From positions 1,364,001-1,428,000 of the forward strand of contig NZ_CP011541.1 of NCBI RefSeq assembly GCF_001021025.1: a stretch of DNA of 64,000 nucleotides. The letters are read 5' to 3'. Under the pieces are notes generated by a model, which had not been told where the DNA came from, searched no databases, and was given only the letters and a program-made list of their open reading frames with translations. Source of the DNA: Corynebacterium epidermidicanis. Lineage in GTDB: Bacteria; Actinomycetota; Actinomycetes; Mycobacteriales; Mycobacteriaceae. The translations under genes and the position numbers were made by a program. Below, in pieces: positions 40,771 through 50,393 of the stretch (the first letter of the stretch is position 1; the number at the start of each line of letters is the position of its first letter).

Positions 40771-40899
40771 GTCAATTATCCTTTACATCTTTAGTTTCGT
40801 GCTCGTGCGCGACTCAGCGCCGCTAGCGGGTTCTGCGGGCGACGAAAGTCGAGCCACAGCGCTAAGACGCCGGGCGGCTTTCGACACTTCGGAGCTAGT

Positions 40900-41379
40900 C
40901 TAATCCTTAGCTGCCCTAATCGCGGAAAGCTGCAGCGCAGTGTGCAAGGCAGCGACCATGGATTCAGCGCCCTTATCTTCGGTTGCGCCCTCACCACCTG
41001 CTCGTTCCACTGCTTGTTCCTGGGTCAAAGTCGTCAGCACACCGTTGCCAATGGGGGTGCGGGTATCCAACGCGATCCGCGTCAACGCAGAGGTCACCGA
41101 GTCGCACACGTAGTCAAAGTGTGGGGTGCCACCTTTAATCACGCATCCAAGCGCCACAACGGCGTCATGGGCGGACGCTAGTTCTTGCACAACAACTCCG
41201 AGTTCCAAGGCTCCAACCACGCGGTACTCACTCACCTGCGCGCCACACTGCTGTGCGGTTTCTACCGCACGACGGTGCAATTGATCGCAGATCTCCGCGT
41301 TCCACGTTGCAGTCACCACCGCGACAGATAAGCCACGGGCGTCGACAAGCTGCAGTGATGGTCGTCCAGCGCCGCTCAT
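40900..41379 (-). CDS. ribH: 6,7-dimethyl-8-ribityllumazine synthase
   Basis: 159 residues. [19 protein letters not shown] is the N-terminal substrate strand and [19 protein letters not shown] the active-site loop. It condenses the dihydroxybutanone phosphate with the pyrimidine in riboflavin synthesis. It starts immediately after ribBA and is the last rib gene of the cluster. A full copy of the polar motif covers the start of the gene (41337-41350). Confidence 0.96.
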   Translation of the reverse strand: MSGAGRPSLQLVDARGLSVAVVTATWNAEICDQLHRRAVETAQQCGAQVSEYRVVGALELGVVVQELASAHDAVVALGCVIKGGTPHFDYVCDSVTSALTRIALDTRTPIGNGVLTTLTQEQAVERAGGEGATEDKGAESMVAALHTALQLSAIRAAKD

Positions 41380-42627
41380 TTACTGCTCCTCCAGTTGTTC
41401 AAAAGCTTCCAGGCCAGGAAGGATATGGCCCATCCTATCGCGCTTGGTGCGCAGGTAGTTGAGGTTGTCCTTGGTCACTTCAACATCGATGGCGGTGCGC
41501 TCGCAGATGGAAATACCATGGCCCGTTAGTCCAGCGCGCTTGTCAGGGTTGTTGGAAATCAGGTTGATGGTGCGAACACCAAGGTCGTGCAGGATCTGCG
41601 CACCAGTGCCGAACTCGCGGGCATCGGCGGGCAACCCAAGTGCCAAATTCGCATCGACGGTATCAGCACCCGCATCTTGCAGCTGGTACGCCTTGAGCTT
41701 TGCCAACAAACCAATGCCACGCCCCTCATGGCCACGCATGTACAAAATCACCCCTCGACCGGCGTCTTGCACCATCTTCATCGAAGCGTGCAGCTGCTGC
41801 CCACAATCGCACCGACGGGAGCCAAAGACATCACCGGTCAAGCACTCCGAATGCACCCGCACCAGCACTTTCTCGCCATTGTTGGCAGAAATATCGCCAA
41901 CGGTAAGCGCGACATGTTCCACGTCGGTGATCGTGCTGCGGTATCCCACCGCGGTGAACTCACCGAAGTCGGTTGGTAGACGAGTCTCTACGACACGCTC
42001 AATTTGAGTTTCGTTCGCGCGGCGCCATTCGATGAGCTGCTCGATGGAAATCAGCTTCAGCCCATGGGTGTCCGCGAAACGACGCAGCTCCGGAAGCCGG
42101 GCCATCTCGACGGGGTTGTCCTCACTAACCACTTCACACAGCACTGCTGCAGGGCGCAGGCCAGCGAGTCGGGCCAAATCAACAGATGCCTCCGTATGGC
42201 CCGCGCGGACCAGCACGCCACCAGTGCGGGCACGCAGCGGCACCACGTGACCAGGACGGGTGAAATCCGCTGGACCCCTGTTCGGGTCCGCGAGACGACG
42301 CAGTGTCTCCGCCCGCGAAATTGCCGAAATACCGGTGGTGCCCGTAGCAGCGTCCACGGTAACGGTGTAGGCGGTCCCGCGCGCATCCTCATTGACGGCG
42401 ATCATCGGCGGCAACTGCAGACGATCAGCATCTTCCTCCGTGATGGGCGCACAGATGTAGCCCGAGGAATAGCGAACCATGAATGCAACCAGCTCAGGGG
42501 TAGCCTTCTCCGCGGCAAAAATGATGTCGCCCTCATTTTCCCGGTCTTCATCATCGACCACCACAACGGCTTTACCCGCTGCAATGTCCGCGATGGCTTC
42601 CTCGACAGTGTCTAACTGCACAGTCAC
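41380..42627 (-). CDS. ribBA: RibBA, bifunctional DHBP synthase / GTP cyclohydrolase II
   Basis: 415 residues. The N-terminal domain has [20 protein letters not shown] (dihydroxybutanone-phosphate synthase). The C-terminal domain has [20 protein letters not shown], whose three cysteines bind the zinc of GTP cyclohydrolase II, and [11 protein letters not shown]. Both committed precursors of riboflavin are thus made by one protein. The GTG at 42627 is preferred because GAGGGA lies seven bases upstream; the frame is also open to a GTG at 42654. No FMN riboswitch is visible upstream. Confidence 0.95.
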   Translation of the reverse strand: MTVQLDTVEEAIADIAAGKAVVVVDDEDRENEGDIIFAAEKATPELVAFMVRYSSGYICAPITEEDADRLQLPPMIAVNEDARGTAYTVTVDAATGTTGISAISRAETLRRLADPNRGPADFTRPGHVVPLRARTGGVLVRAGHTEASVDLARLAGLRPAAVLCEVVSEDNPVEMARLPELRRFADTHGLKLISIEQLIEWRRANETQIERVVETRLPTDFGEFTAVGYRSTITDVEHVALTVGDISANNGEKVLVRVHSECLTGDVFGSRRCDCGQQLHASMKMVQDAGRGVILYMRGHEGRGIGLLAKLKAYQLQDAGADTVDANLALGLPADAREFGTGAQILHDLGVRTINLISNNPDKRAGLTGHGISICERTAIDVEVTKDNLNYLRTKRDRMGHILPGLEAFEQLEEQ

Positions 42628-42712
42628 TGGTTCGTCCCTCAATTCATTACTCACAGTGTCTTAGCCTAGTCTCCATCAACCTGAGCAGGAACGCTCGCCT
42701 ACCCTCGATGCC

Positions 42713-43309
42713 CTAGCGACCACGAACTTGCATCATGCGTTCGACGTATTTGGCGACGACATCAACTTCAATGTTGACGAGCGCGCCAACTGGCAGCTTC
42801 CCGAAAATAGTGTCACGCAACGTCACCGGAATGAGCGAGACTTCGAAGAAATCTTCCCCCAATGACGAGACCGTTAGCGAGGTGCCATTCAGGCAGATCG
42901 AACCTTTGGCCACGACATAACGAGCAAGATCTTCCGGGAGGGAAAAGCGCAGGACTTCCCAATGCTCAGATGCGGTGCGAGATAACAGCTCCGTGGTTGC
43001 ATCGACGTGGCCCTGCACAATATGGCCGTCGAGACGCGAGCTCAACAAGGCAGCACGTTCCAAGTTGACCGCATCGCCAACCTGCAGTTTTCCCAGGTTG
43101 GAACGGTCTAAGGTTTCTTGCATACAGTCGGCGAAAAAGGAATTCTCGCCCAGCTCTGCAACCGTCAAACACACGCCGTTGACCGCGATCGAATCACCGA
43201 AATCCGTGCCTTCCAGCACCTTCGTGGCTGCGATCTCCAAGCGGATGGCATCACCCAAATCTTCAACCTTGCGAACCTGCCCTAATTCCTCAATGATGCC
43301 GGTAAACAA
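42713..43309 (-). CDS. ribE: Riboflavin synthase alpha chain
   Basis: 198 residues made of two lumazine-binding repeats (about residues 1-97 and 98-198). The hallmark N-terminus is FTGIIEELGQV, and the first GHIVQGHVD starts the second repeat. It dismutates two lumazines to riboflavin. The start is TTG at 43309 because the conserved Met-Phe-Thr-Gly begins there and AAGGCG lies upstream. Called ribC or ribE depending on species. Confidence 0.95.
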   Translation of the reverse strand: MFTGIIEELGQVRKVEDLGDAIRLEIAATKVLEGTDFGDSIAVNGVCLTVAELGENSFFADCMQETLDRSNLGKLQVGDAVNLERAALLSSRLDGHIVQGHVDATTELLSRTASEHWEVLRFSLPEDLARYVVAKGSICLNGTSLTVSSLGEDFFEVSLIPVTLRDTIFGKLPVGALVNIEVDVVAKYVERMMQVRGR

Positions 43310-43369
43310 CTAGTTCACGCCTTTCTAGTTTTCGAATACTCTTTGATCAAACACAGTAGAGCCCGAGCG

Positions 43370-44389
43370 CTATTCCCGGGCTAGCACATCTGCGACTATC
43401 AGGACGTCCTCCCCTACGCACTGGACATCCACCAGAGAAAAGCGCTGAATATCGGCTATGTTGTTCAGTTTGGTCGAATCAGGGAAGTTCACCGCGGGCA
43501 ATCCCCGACCCAACAAGCTCGGGCTGAGGTAGCTATGCACCCGGTCGACAAGCCCAGCAGCTAGTGCGCCGGCGATGAGCGTCGGCCCGCCCTCCAACAA
43601 AACGTCCCGATATCCAGCAGCAAAAAGCCGCTCCAATGCCACCTTAAGATCTGCCTCCCGCCAGACGTCCGGAGCAGCGAGATGATACTCATCGGGCACC
43701 TGGCGCTTACCGACGACCACCCGCAACGGCTGCTTGTCGAGCAAAGCCCCGTCTGCCGACCGAGCCGTCAACCGAGGGTTATCAGCGAGCACCGTGCCGG
43801 TACCGACGATGATCGCGTCGCGATGCGCTCGGTCTACATGCGCGTGTGTGCGGGCAGCAGTTCCGGTAATCCACTGGGAAGACCCGTCCTGAGCGGCGGA
43901 AAAACCGTCGAGAGTGTGGGCCATTTTCGCGGTAACAGCTGGGCGGTTGTGGCGCAGCGACGTCAACCACGGCCACAGCGCGGCGACATCCAATTGCAGA
44001 TTCGTAGCGGGCACGCCGTGAGCATTTAAGTAGTCCGCCCCACCGCTGGCGGCGACATTTGGATCGGACGTTGCAAAGTACACCCGCGAAATGCCTGCCT
44101 CGACCAACGCATGCGAACACGGTCCGGTTCGCCCAATATGATTGCACGGCTCGAGAGTGACTACGGCTGTGGCACCTCGGGCGCGATCTCCAGCCGCGCG
44201 TAGGGCCATGATCTCAGCATGGGCGTTATCCGTCGCCGTCGGCGGTTGCGTGGCGCCGATACCGACGATATCGCCGTGTTCGTCGATAATTGCAGCTCCT
44301 ACGGGAGGGTTTGGGCTCGTCCATCCGCGGACGCTGTCCCCGGCAGCTACCGCCGCCTGGATCGCACGATTGAGAAAGTCCGGATTCAC
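43370..44389 (-). CDS. ribD: RibD, bifunctional pyrimidine deaminase / reductase
   Basis: 339 residues. The N-terminal CDA-type deaminase has HAEIMALRAAGD and TLEPCNHIGRTGPC (zinc ligands). The C-terminal reductase domain has DGFSAAQDGSSQWITG and LLEGGPTLIAGAL. It carries out the second and third steps from the GTP branch of riboflavin synthesis. The GTG start overlaps the rpe stop codon (GTGA), so the two are coupled. Confidence 0.96.
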   Translation of the reverse strand: MNPDFLNRAIQAAVAAGDSVRGWTSPNPPVGAAIIDEHGDIVGIGATQPPTATDNAHAEIMALRAAGDRARGATAVVTLEPCNHIGRTGPCSHALVEAGISRVYFATSDPNVAASGGADYLNAHGVPATNLQLDVAALWPWLTSLRHNRPAVTAKMAHTLDGFSAAQDGSSQWITGTAARTHAHVDRAHRDAIIVGTGTVLADNPRLTARSADGALLDKQPLRVVVGKRQVPDEYHLAAPDVWREADLKVALERLFAAGYRDVLLEGGPTLIAGALAAGLVDRVHSYLSPSLLGRGLPAVNFPDSTKLNNIADIQRFSLVDVQCVGEDVLIVADVLARE

Positions 44390-45108
44390 TGTCGGTTGAC
44401 TTCCGGGGAGAGATCGTCAGCCGAGTTGGACGCCGGGTGCGCCGCGATGGCGAGACTGCGTAATTGGTTGATAGCTGCCGCCCGATCGTCTTTCCCAAAC
44501 ACGGCTGATCCCGCCACGAAGGCATCGCAACCTGCAGCTGCTGCAGATGCAATGGTTTCTGCATTGATTCCGCCATCGATTTCAATGAGTACGGGTAGCT
44601 TGGCCTCGTCGATAGCCCGCCTGAGCGTAGCGACCTTTTCCACTTGGTCCGGCATGAAGGCTTGACCTCCGAATCCGGGCTCGACGCTCATTACCAGCAC
44701 CTCATCTACGTGTGGCAGGAGATCAAGATAGGGTTCGATGGGAGTTCCTGGCTTGATCGAAAAACCTGCCCGTACCCCCAGAGCGCGGATGTCTGCTGCG
44801 ACTTGAGCGGGGTCTTCGGTTGCCTCCACATGGAAGATGATCGTGTGCGCTCCGGCAGCAGCGTAATCTTTGATCCAGCGACCTGGGTCTTCGATCATCA
44901 GGTGGACATCGAGAGGCAAGTCGGTCGCTGCGCGCGCAGCGGCTGTTATCGAGGGCCCGAAGGAAAGATTAGGAACGAAATGCCCGTCCATGATGTCGAC
45001 GTGGATCCAATCCGCCGAGGCAACCGATGCGATCTCCGCACCCAGCTTTCCGAAATCAGCTGCAAGTATCGACGGCGCGATTATAGGGAAAGATTGGAAG
45101 TCACTCAT
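44386..45108 (-). CDS. rpe: Ribulose-phosphate 3-epimerase
   Basis: 240 residues. APSILAADFGKLGAEI, WIHVDIMDGHFVPNLSFG and VMSVEPGFGGQAFMP are the conserved metal and catalytic regions. It converts ribulose-5-P to xylulose-5-P; ribulose-5-P is also the RibBA substrate, which fits its coupling to ribD. ATG at 45108 is used; the open frame continues to 45132. Confidence 0.95.
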   Translation of the reverse strand: MSDFQSFPIIAPSILAADFGKLGAEIASVASADWIHVDIMDGHFVPNLSFGPSITAAARAATDLPLDVHLMIEDPGRWIKDYAAAGAHTIIFHVEATEDPAQVAADIRALGVRAGFSIKPGTPIEPYLDLLPHVDEVLVMSVEPGFGGQAFMPDQVEKVATLRRAIDEAKLPVLIEIDGGINAETIASAAAAGCDAFVAGSAVFGKDDRAAAINQLRSLAIAAHPASNSADDLSPEVNRQ

Positions 45109-45162
45109 AGCGCCATCATACGTGCTGCCCACTGAAACCAGCGTGCAGCACCACGGCAGGAC

Positions 45163-46671
45163 CTACTCCGGCTTTCGGAGCACTGCGAAGAACATCGCGT
45201 CCGTACCGTGCCGGTGTGGCCACATCTGCACTGACTGCTCAGTGCCGACGTTTACCATCCCGCCCGCTAGCGGGTGCGCGTCTAATTCGACCATGCCCAA
45301 TTCTTCCTTAGCACGCGTCACAATGGCCCGGGTTTCCCGCAGGTCTGGCGAACACGTCGAATACACGATCGCACCTCCGGGACGAACAAGCTTCGTGGCG
45401 GACTCCAAAAGCTCGAACTGCAGGTGACTCAGATCTTCGAGATCGCTTTCCTGCTTACGCCAGCGCGCTTCAGGACGGCGTCGCAAAGCGCCCAGGCCAG
45501 AGCACGGGGCGTCGACCAGGATGCGGTCGTAGCCTGGCTGCAAGTCCGGGTCTCGGCCGTCGGCAACATGGACGGTGACGGGAAGCCCCTGCACGGCCTG
45601 CGAAACCAGCTTTGCGCGGTGTGGCGCGATCTCCACCGCGTCCACGTGCGCGCCATCGATGCGAGCCAGAGCACCGATGAGTGCTGACTTCCCGCCGGGA
45701 CCCGCGCAAAGATCAAGCCAGCGGCCTTGATCTTCCCCGTTCAGCTCCACCTGAGTCAACGCCCGAGCTATCAGCTGCGAACCTTCGTCCTGCACGGCCG
45801 CGAGTCCCTCCCGGACGGGCTCCAATTTGCCCGGATCCCCGGCTTCGAGATACACCCCATACGGCGAAAACTGTGCCTCCGAACCACCGGAAATCAGCGC
45901 CAACTCCTCGGCAGAGATCTCACCAGGACGGGCGACCAAATGCACAATTGGGCGCTCGGAATCTGCCTCCAGGGCGGCTCCGAGTTCTTCCATACCGACG
46001 ACTTCCGCGAAACTACGAGCAATCCAGTCCGGGTGGGAATGCTTGAATGCGAGGGCGCTGAGCTCATCCGCAGGTGTGAGCCGGGTTAGCCACGTCTCTG
46101 GTTTGGTGCGAGAAACCGTACGCAAAATACCATTGACAAAGCCTTTGGCGCGTTCCTGCCCAATCGCCTCCACCGCGCGCACAGATTGGTCAACGGCGGC
46201 GTGCGCTTCCACTCGGGTAAACAGCAATTGGTAGGTGCCGAGGCGCAGAATATCGAGCAACTGCGGAGCGATTGAGGAGAGCTCCCGAGTACTGGCCGCA
46301 TCAATGACGGCGTCAACTATCCGGAGGTTACGCAGCGTGCCGTAGGTAATCTCCGTAGCAAAAGCGGCATCTCGGCCAGCAATTTTGCGCTCCCGCAACA
46401 ACCCAGGAAGCACCAAGTTGGCATACGCATCATCACTGCGCACTGCCTGGAGCACATGCAAGGCTGCTGCGCGCGCAGGGTCTACCCCTGCACGGCTATA
46501 CACGTCGGATGCCGAACGGGTGCGCCGACCTTGCCCCTGCTGGTGGCTTTGCGACGACGTTCGATTCCCGCCCCGGTTGCCCGACGCACCGCTGGTTTGC
46601 TGCCGGTTGCCTTGCTGTTCGGGATTCTTCTTGCTCCGGGAGCGGAATCCGCCACTATTGTTGAGCGTCAT
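45163..46671 (-). CDS. rsmB: 16S rRNA m5C967 methyltransferase RsmB
   Basis: 502 residues. The first about 55 residues are low-complexity, rich in Gln, Gly, Ser and Arg. A NusB-like RNA-binding domain follows (ARAAALHVLQAVRSDDAYAN). The C-terminal methyltransferase has DLCAGPGGKSALIGALA for AdoMet, VDAPCSGLGALRRRPE with the catalytic cysteine, and YSTCSPDLRET. ATG at 46671 overlaps the fmt stop codon by one base (TAATG). Confidence 0.94.
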   Translation of the reverse strand: MTLNNSGGFRSRSKKNPEQQGNRQQTSGASGNRGGNRTSSQSHQQGQGRRTRSASDVYSRAGVDPARAAALHVLQAVRSDDAYANLVLPGLLRERKIAGRDAAFATEITYGTLRNLRIVDAVIDAASTRELSSIAPQLLDILRLGTYQLLFTRVEAHAAVDQSVRAVEAIGQERAKGFVNGILRTVSRTKPETWLTRLTPADELSALAFKHSHPDWIARSFAEVVGMEELGAALEADSERPIVHLVARPGEISAEELALISGGSEAQFSPYGVYLEAGDPGKLEPVREGLAAVQDEGSQLIARALTQVELNGEDQGRWLDLCAGPGGKSALIGALARIDGAHVDAVEIAPHRAKLVSQAVQGLPVTVHVADGRDPDLQPGYDRILVDAPCSGLGALRRRPEARWRKQESDLEDLSHLQFELLESATKLVRPGGAIVYSTCSPDLRETRAIVTRAKEELGMVELDAHPLAGGMVNVGTEQSVQMWPHRHGTDAMFFAVLRKPE

Positions 46672-47606
46672 TACTGAAACACCGTGCCTTCCGCCATCGT
46701 CACGCCTCGAGCCCAATCGGCCGCGTTCATCATCTTCTTTCCTGGAGGTTGGATTTCGCCCAACATGACCGCGGTCGAGCCAGTACCGACATACACACCT
46801 TGCTTAGTGACCTCGATGTGTCCCGGACGTAGTCCTTCACGTTCGGACAAAACCACCGGTCCGACCTTCATTCGCTGATCGGCGAGCATGGTCCAGGCGC
46901 CCGGAGCTGGAGTGTGAGCTCTGATTTGGCGATCAATCTGCAATGCCGGGGCCTGCCAATTGATCTGCGCGTCTTCCTTTTCAATTTTCGCCGCGTAGGT
47001 CGGCTCCCCTACCTGAGGCCTGGCCACCAATGCACCACCTGCCAGGCCGTCCATTGTGGCCACCAACAAATCTCCACCGCTTTCAGCCAAGCGATGAAGT
47101 AGCTGTGCTGCGGTTTCGTTAGCTCCGATTTCGGTTGTGATGGTCCCCAAAACATCGCCGGTATCAAGGCCGCGGTCAATGCGGAACGTAGTGGCACCGG
47201 TGATGTCATCACCGTGGTAAATCGCTGCTTGCACCGGTGCAGCCCCGCGCCACTGCGGTAGGAGGGAGAAGTGCAGGTTAATCCATCCTTGAGGTACCGC
47301 GGCGAGGAGATCTTCCGGAATAAGGTTGCCGTAAGCCACGACGGGGACGCAGTCCGGGGCCAACGAGTGCAGATCTTCTCGAAAACGGTCGCCATCCTCA
47401 GTGTCGAGTTTTAATGTCGACGGCTTGAACGTCGGAATGTCATACTCCATCGCCACCTCAGCTACGGGTGAGGGATGCAATGTCCTACCGCGCCCCTTGC
47501 GTGCGTCTGGCCGCGTCAATACCCCAATCACCTCGTGCTCGGAGACAATGAGGCGACGCAACGCCATTGCGGCAACATCCGGGGTACCAGCGAAAAGAAT
47601 TCTCAT
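46671..47606 (-). CDS. fmt: Methionyl-tRNA formyltransferase
   Basis: 311 residues. MRILFAGTPDVAAMALRRL begins the formyl-THF domain, INLHFSLLPQWRGAAPVQAA contains the catalytic His-Ser-Leu-Leu-P signature. The C-terminal OB-like domain follows. It formylates the initiator tRNA; the deformylase gene def is immediately upstream, a common pairing. Coupled to rsmB downstream. Confidence 0.96.
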   Translation of the reverse strand: MRILFAGTPDVAAMALRRLIVSEHEVIGVLTRPDARKGRGRTLHPSPVAEVAMEYDIPTFKPSTLKLDTEDGDRFREDLHSLAPDCVPVVAYGNLIPEDLLAAVPQGWINLHFSLLPQWRGAAPVQAAIYHGDDITGATTFRIDRGLDTGDVLGTITTEIGANETAAQLLHRLAESGGDLLVATMDGLAGGALVARPQVGEPTYAAKIEKEDAQINWQAPALQIDRQIRAHTPAPGAWTMLADQRMKVGPVVLSEREGLRPGHIEVTKQGVYVGTGSTAVMLGEIQPPGKKMMNAADWARGVTMAEGTVFQ

Positions 47607-47646
47607 GGGTTTGATAAGACGCTTTCTCTGCGATGAATCGGTTCGG

Positions 47647-48150
47647 CTAGAACCAGGAGGAATTACGGATTTCGGCCATGGCTTCTTTGCGTAGTTCGGG
47701 AGCCAAACGCTTCAGGAACAACACGCCATCCAAGTGGTCGGTCTCGTGCTGCACACACCGAGCGAGCAGGCCTTCCGCCTCAAAAACGACCGGGTTACCG
47801 TTAACATCACTTCCTGTGCAGCGCACCTTCGCAAACCGAGTCGTCTCCTTGTTAACATCCGGGATAGACAAACACCCCTCATTACCCGTCTGGGTCTCCT
47901 CGCCGATCGGCTCCCACACCGGATTGATCACGTGGCCCCGCAGTGTTTCTTCCTCGGTTGAGCAGTCGTAGACGAAAACCCGACGCAACACCCCGATTTG
48001 GTTCGCTGCCAGTCCTACCCCCTGGTAGTGATCCATGGTTTCCAGCATGTCGTCGACAAGCTTGGCGAGGTTTTCATCAAACGTTGTCACTTCCGACGCC
48101 GGAGTGAGCAGCACAGGGTCACCAAACAGTCGAATTTCCTGGATCGTCAT
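47647..48150 (-). CDS. def: Peptide deformylase
   Basis: 167 residues. All three motifs are present: GVGLAANQIG, EGCLSIP (metal cysteine) and QHETDHLDG (HExxH metal site). It removes the formyl group from new proteins. GGAGAA lies upstream of the ATG. The polar motif at 48052-48061 falls inside and is read here as the codons for Leu-Val-Asp. Confidence 0.96.
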   Translation of the reverse strand: MTIQEIRLFGDPVLLTPASEVTTFDENLAKLVDDMLETMDHYQGVGLAANQIGVLRRVFVYDCSTEEETLRGHVINPVWEPIGEETQTGNEGCLSIPDVNKETTRFAKVRCTGSDVNGNPVVFEAEGLLARCVQHETDHLDGVLFLKRLAPELRKEAMAEIRNSSWF

Positions 48151-48297
48151 GAGTTAAGCAATTCTCCTTAAGGACTAGACCGATGGCAATAGTCGCGCAC
48201 GCTCCCAGCGCACACGCAAACAATTTCATCTTAGCTGTTCGGAGCTACTGCCTGTGCCCTGGGCTTAGCGACGCCATCAGGCCACCACCTCAGACGG

Positions 48298-50322
48298 CTA
48301 GCCAATATGTATCGGATCGACCTGCACCCGCAGCGGCACCTGGTCTTTACCAGCTGACCGCGCGATCAGCCCTTTGCGTAGCGCCAACCCGAGTTCATTG
48401 CGCGGACCTAGCGGCACTCGGATCAGGTAGCGTTGCACGGGGCCGAAGCGAGCTTCATCGATTTCCCCCGGCAGACTCACCCCCGGAGGAAGGTCCACCG
48501 GTCCCAGAACCTCCGCACCTGGTGGCAACCGAAGGCTAACCAGAAAGTCGTCGACAGTGCGCAGGGGGCCGTCAACCACAGCCATGTGCACCGTCGGCGG
48601 GAAGGCGACCTCTTTGCGCTGATAGAGCTCTGTCCGCGCGGCACCTACCATATCCCACCTGATCAAAGACTGCACTGTGGCCAAACCGGGATCAGCGACT
48701 ACGATGACCTCTCCGCCTTGTGCCTGGGGCGAGACCAGGGCAGCTGCGTGCGCCCATTTGGTCAAGGTTTCCTCGCTGGCTCGCAAGTCTGCCCGGCCCA
48801 ACAAGGCCCACGAGTCCAACAACACGGCGGCACCATAGGCATGACCAGCAACAACCGGCTCAGCCCCTGGGGTAGCCACAATCACAGCAGGTTCGGCGGG
48901 TACCTCGTCCAATACTCTGGAGCCACCGGACGTGTAAATGCGCACGCCACTAAAAGCTCGGCCCAATTCTTCGGCCGTTCGCTGCGCCCCGATGACGATC
49001 GCGCGCAGCTTAGGCGACCCGCATTCACCGCAACGAAAATTCAATTCGGGCCGACCACACCAGCGACAAGTAACCACACCCGGTGAAGCTCCCTCCCCCT
49101 GAGGCAACCCCAGCGGACCATTACATTGACGGCACCGGGCCGGGGTACGGCAGTTTCCGCAGGCCAGCGTGGGGACATATCCCTTGCGAGGCGTCTGAAA
49201 GAGCACCGGTTGGCCTCGGTCCAAACTCGCGCGAGCAGCCTCGAAAGCCAGTCTGGGAATTCGTGCCTGCTTAGCCATCGGATCCCGCGCCAGCTCAAAG
49301 TCTGTGTCGCCAACACCACGGATACGGGGACTCAACCTGCGCACCGTGTCCCGGGGCGCCACCAGGTCATGAGCCCAGCCCGTTTCGACGAGCAACTGCA
49401 CCTCGGCACTACGCGTATAGCCACCGAGCACCAACGCAGCGCCTTCGATTACACTCCGGGTAGTGAGCACCTCCCGCGCATGCGCATAAGGTGCACGTGG
49501 ATCACTCAGGCTTTCATCTTGATCTTCAAGCAAAACCATGAGCTTTAGATTCTGCACCGGGGCAAACGCAGCACTCCTGGTACCAACCACGATCCGCGCC
49601 TGGCCATGCACAATAGCCAAAAACCGCCGATACCTCGCTTGCGGTCCAATACCAGCACCCAACACAGTTACTTGCTTCGCACTCACCCACTCCCGCAGGG
49701 CCTTTTCGACGTCATCGACTGCTCGCTGATCCGGGACGACAATCAGTACCCCATCCCCTTGCATCGCCGTCTTTGCCGCCAACGCAGCAACCGCACGAAT
49801 ATGGCTGCGACCAGGAACAAACTGCCAAGCCGCCCGCGCAATCTTCCCCTCAAGTACTGCGTCGACAAAGCTCTGCCCGTGTTCATATAAGGCCCAGTCG
49901 GACAAATCCGGCTCACTGGCTTTTCCAAGCTCAGGCCAATCAGTGGTGAAATCGCTGCTTTCTGCGCTGGCATGGCGCGCCGGGATTGCGGTTCGGATCA
50001 GGTCGGAGCGAGTGCCGGCATAGCGGGCGCATAGCGCCTCGACCAGCCGCGCGGTGTGCTCCGGATATACAACTTCCGGGGAAATCACGCGGTCAATCCA
50101 GCTCAACTTCCCGTCGTGATCACTGTCGGCGTGACGAGATAACAGGAGGGCGTCGACAAGCCTGCCTGCAAACCTAATGCGCACCCGGACCCCGGGTTGG
50201 GCGTCGGCATCCTGGTCCTTGGTAACTAGGTAGTCGAATTCCCGGTCTAGATGCGCCAATCCGAGCAATGGTAAGACCCGTGCCACCGGCAGGACGTCAG
50301 CAGGTTCACGGGTCTTTGGCAT
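48298..50322 (-). CDS. priA: PriA-like primosome protein without a helicase P-loop
   Basis: 674 residues. The zinc-binding region is intact, with eight cysteines in pairs (CGNC, CRQC, CRWC, CGEC). The helicase motifs are degenerate: where GxGKT is expected the sequence reads FVPGRSHIRAVAALAAKTA, and the DEAH region reads LEDQDESL. Actinobacterial PriA proteins are known to have lost ATPase motifs, so it probably acts in replication restart as a loading platform rather than a helicase. The gene is separated from metK by a terminator. Confidence 0.92.
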   Translation of the reverse strand: MPKTREPADVLPVARVLPLLGLAHLDREFDYLVTKDQDADAQPGVRVRIRFAGRLVDALLLSRHADSDHDGKLSWIDRVISPEVVYPEHTARLVEALCARYAGTRSDLIRTAIPARHASAESSDFTTDWPELGKASEPDLSDWALYEHGQSFVDAVLEGKIARAAWQFVPGRSHIRAVAALAAKTAMQGDGVLIVVPDQRAVDDVEKALREWVSAKQVTVLGAGIGPQARYRRFLAIVHGQARIVVGTRSAAFAPVQNLKLMVLLEDQDESLSDPRAPYAHAREVLTTRSVIEGAALVLGGYTRSAEVQLLVETGWAHDLVAPRDTVRRLSPRIRGVGDTDFELARDPMAKQARIPRLAFEAARASLDRGQPVLFQTPRKGYVPTLACGNCRTPARCRQCNGPLGLPQGEGASPGVVTCRWCGRPELNFRCGECGSPKLRAIVIGAQRTAEELGRAFSGVRIYTSGGSRVLDEVPAEPAVIVATPGAEPVVAGHAYGAAVLLDSWALLGRADLRASEETLTKWAHAAALVSPQAQGGEVIVVADPGLATVQSLIRWDMVGAARTELYQRKEVAFPPTVHMAVVDGPLRTVDDFLVSLRLPPGAEVLGPVDLPPGVSLPGEIDEARFGPVQRYLIRVPLGPRNELGLALRKGLIARSAGKDQVPLRVQVDPIHIG

Positions 50323-50366
50323 GTTTTAGAATTCTAGGCGATTTCGACGGATCGAGTTCGAAAACT

Positions 50367-50389
50367 ACCGGGGTGAGTTGTCACCCGGT
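50367..50389 (-). terminator. Terminator of metK
   Basis: ACCGGGGTGA (50367-50376) pairs with TCACCCGGT (50381-50389) with one bulged G around a GTTG loop. On the minus strand AGTTTTCG follows. It lies four bases after the metK stop codon. Confidence 0.7.
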
Positions 50390-50393
50390 TGCT

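Noticed and set aside
42628-42712. FMN riboswitch in front of the riboflavin genes
   Set aside because: The gaps before ribBA, ribE and ribD are only 60-85 bp and show none of the conserved RFN segments.
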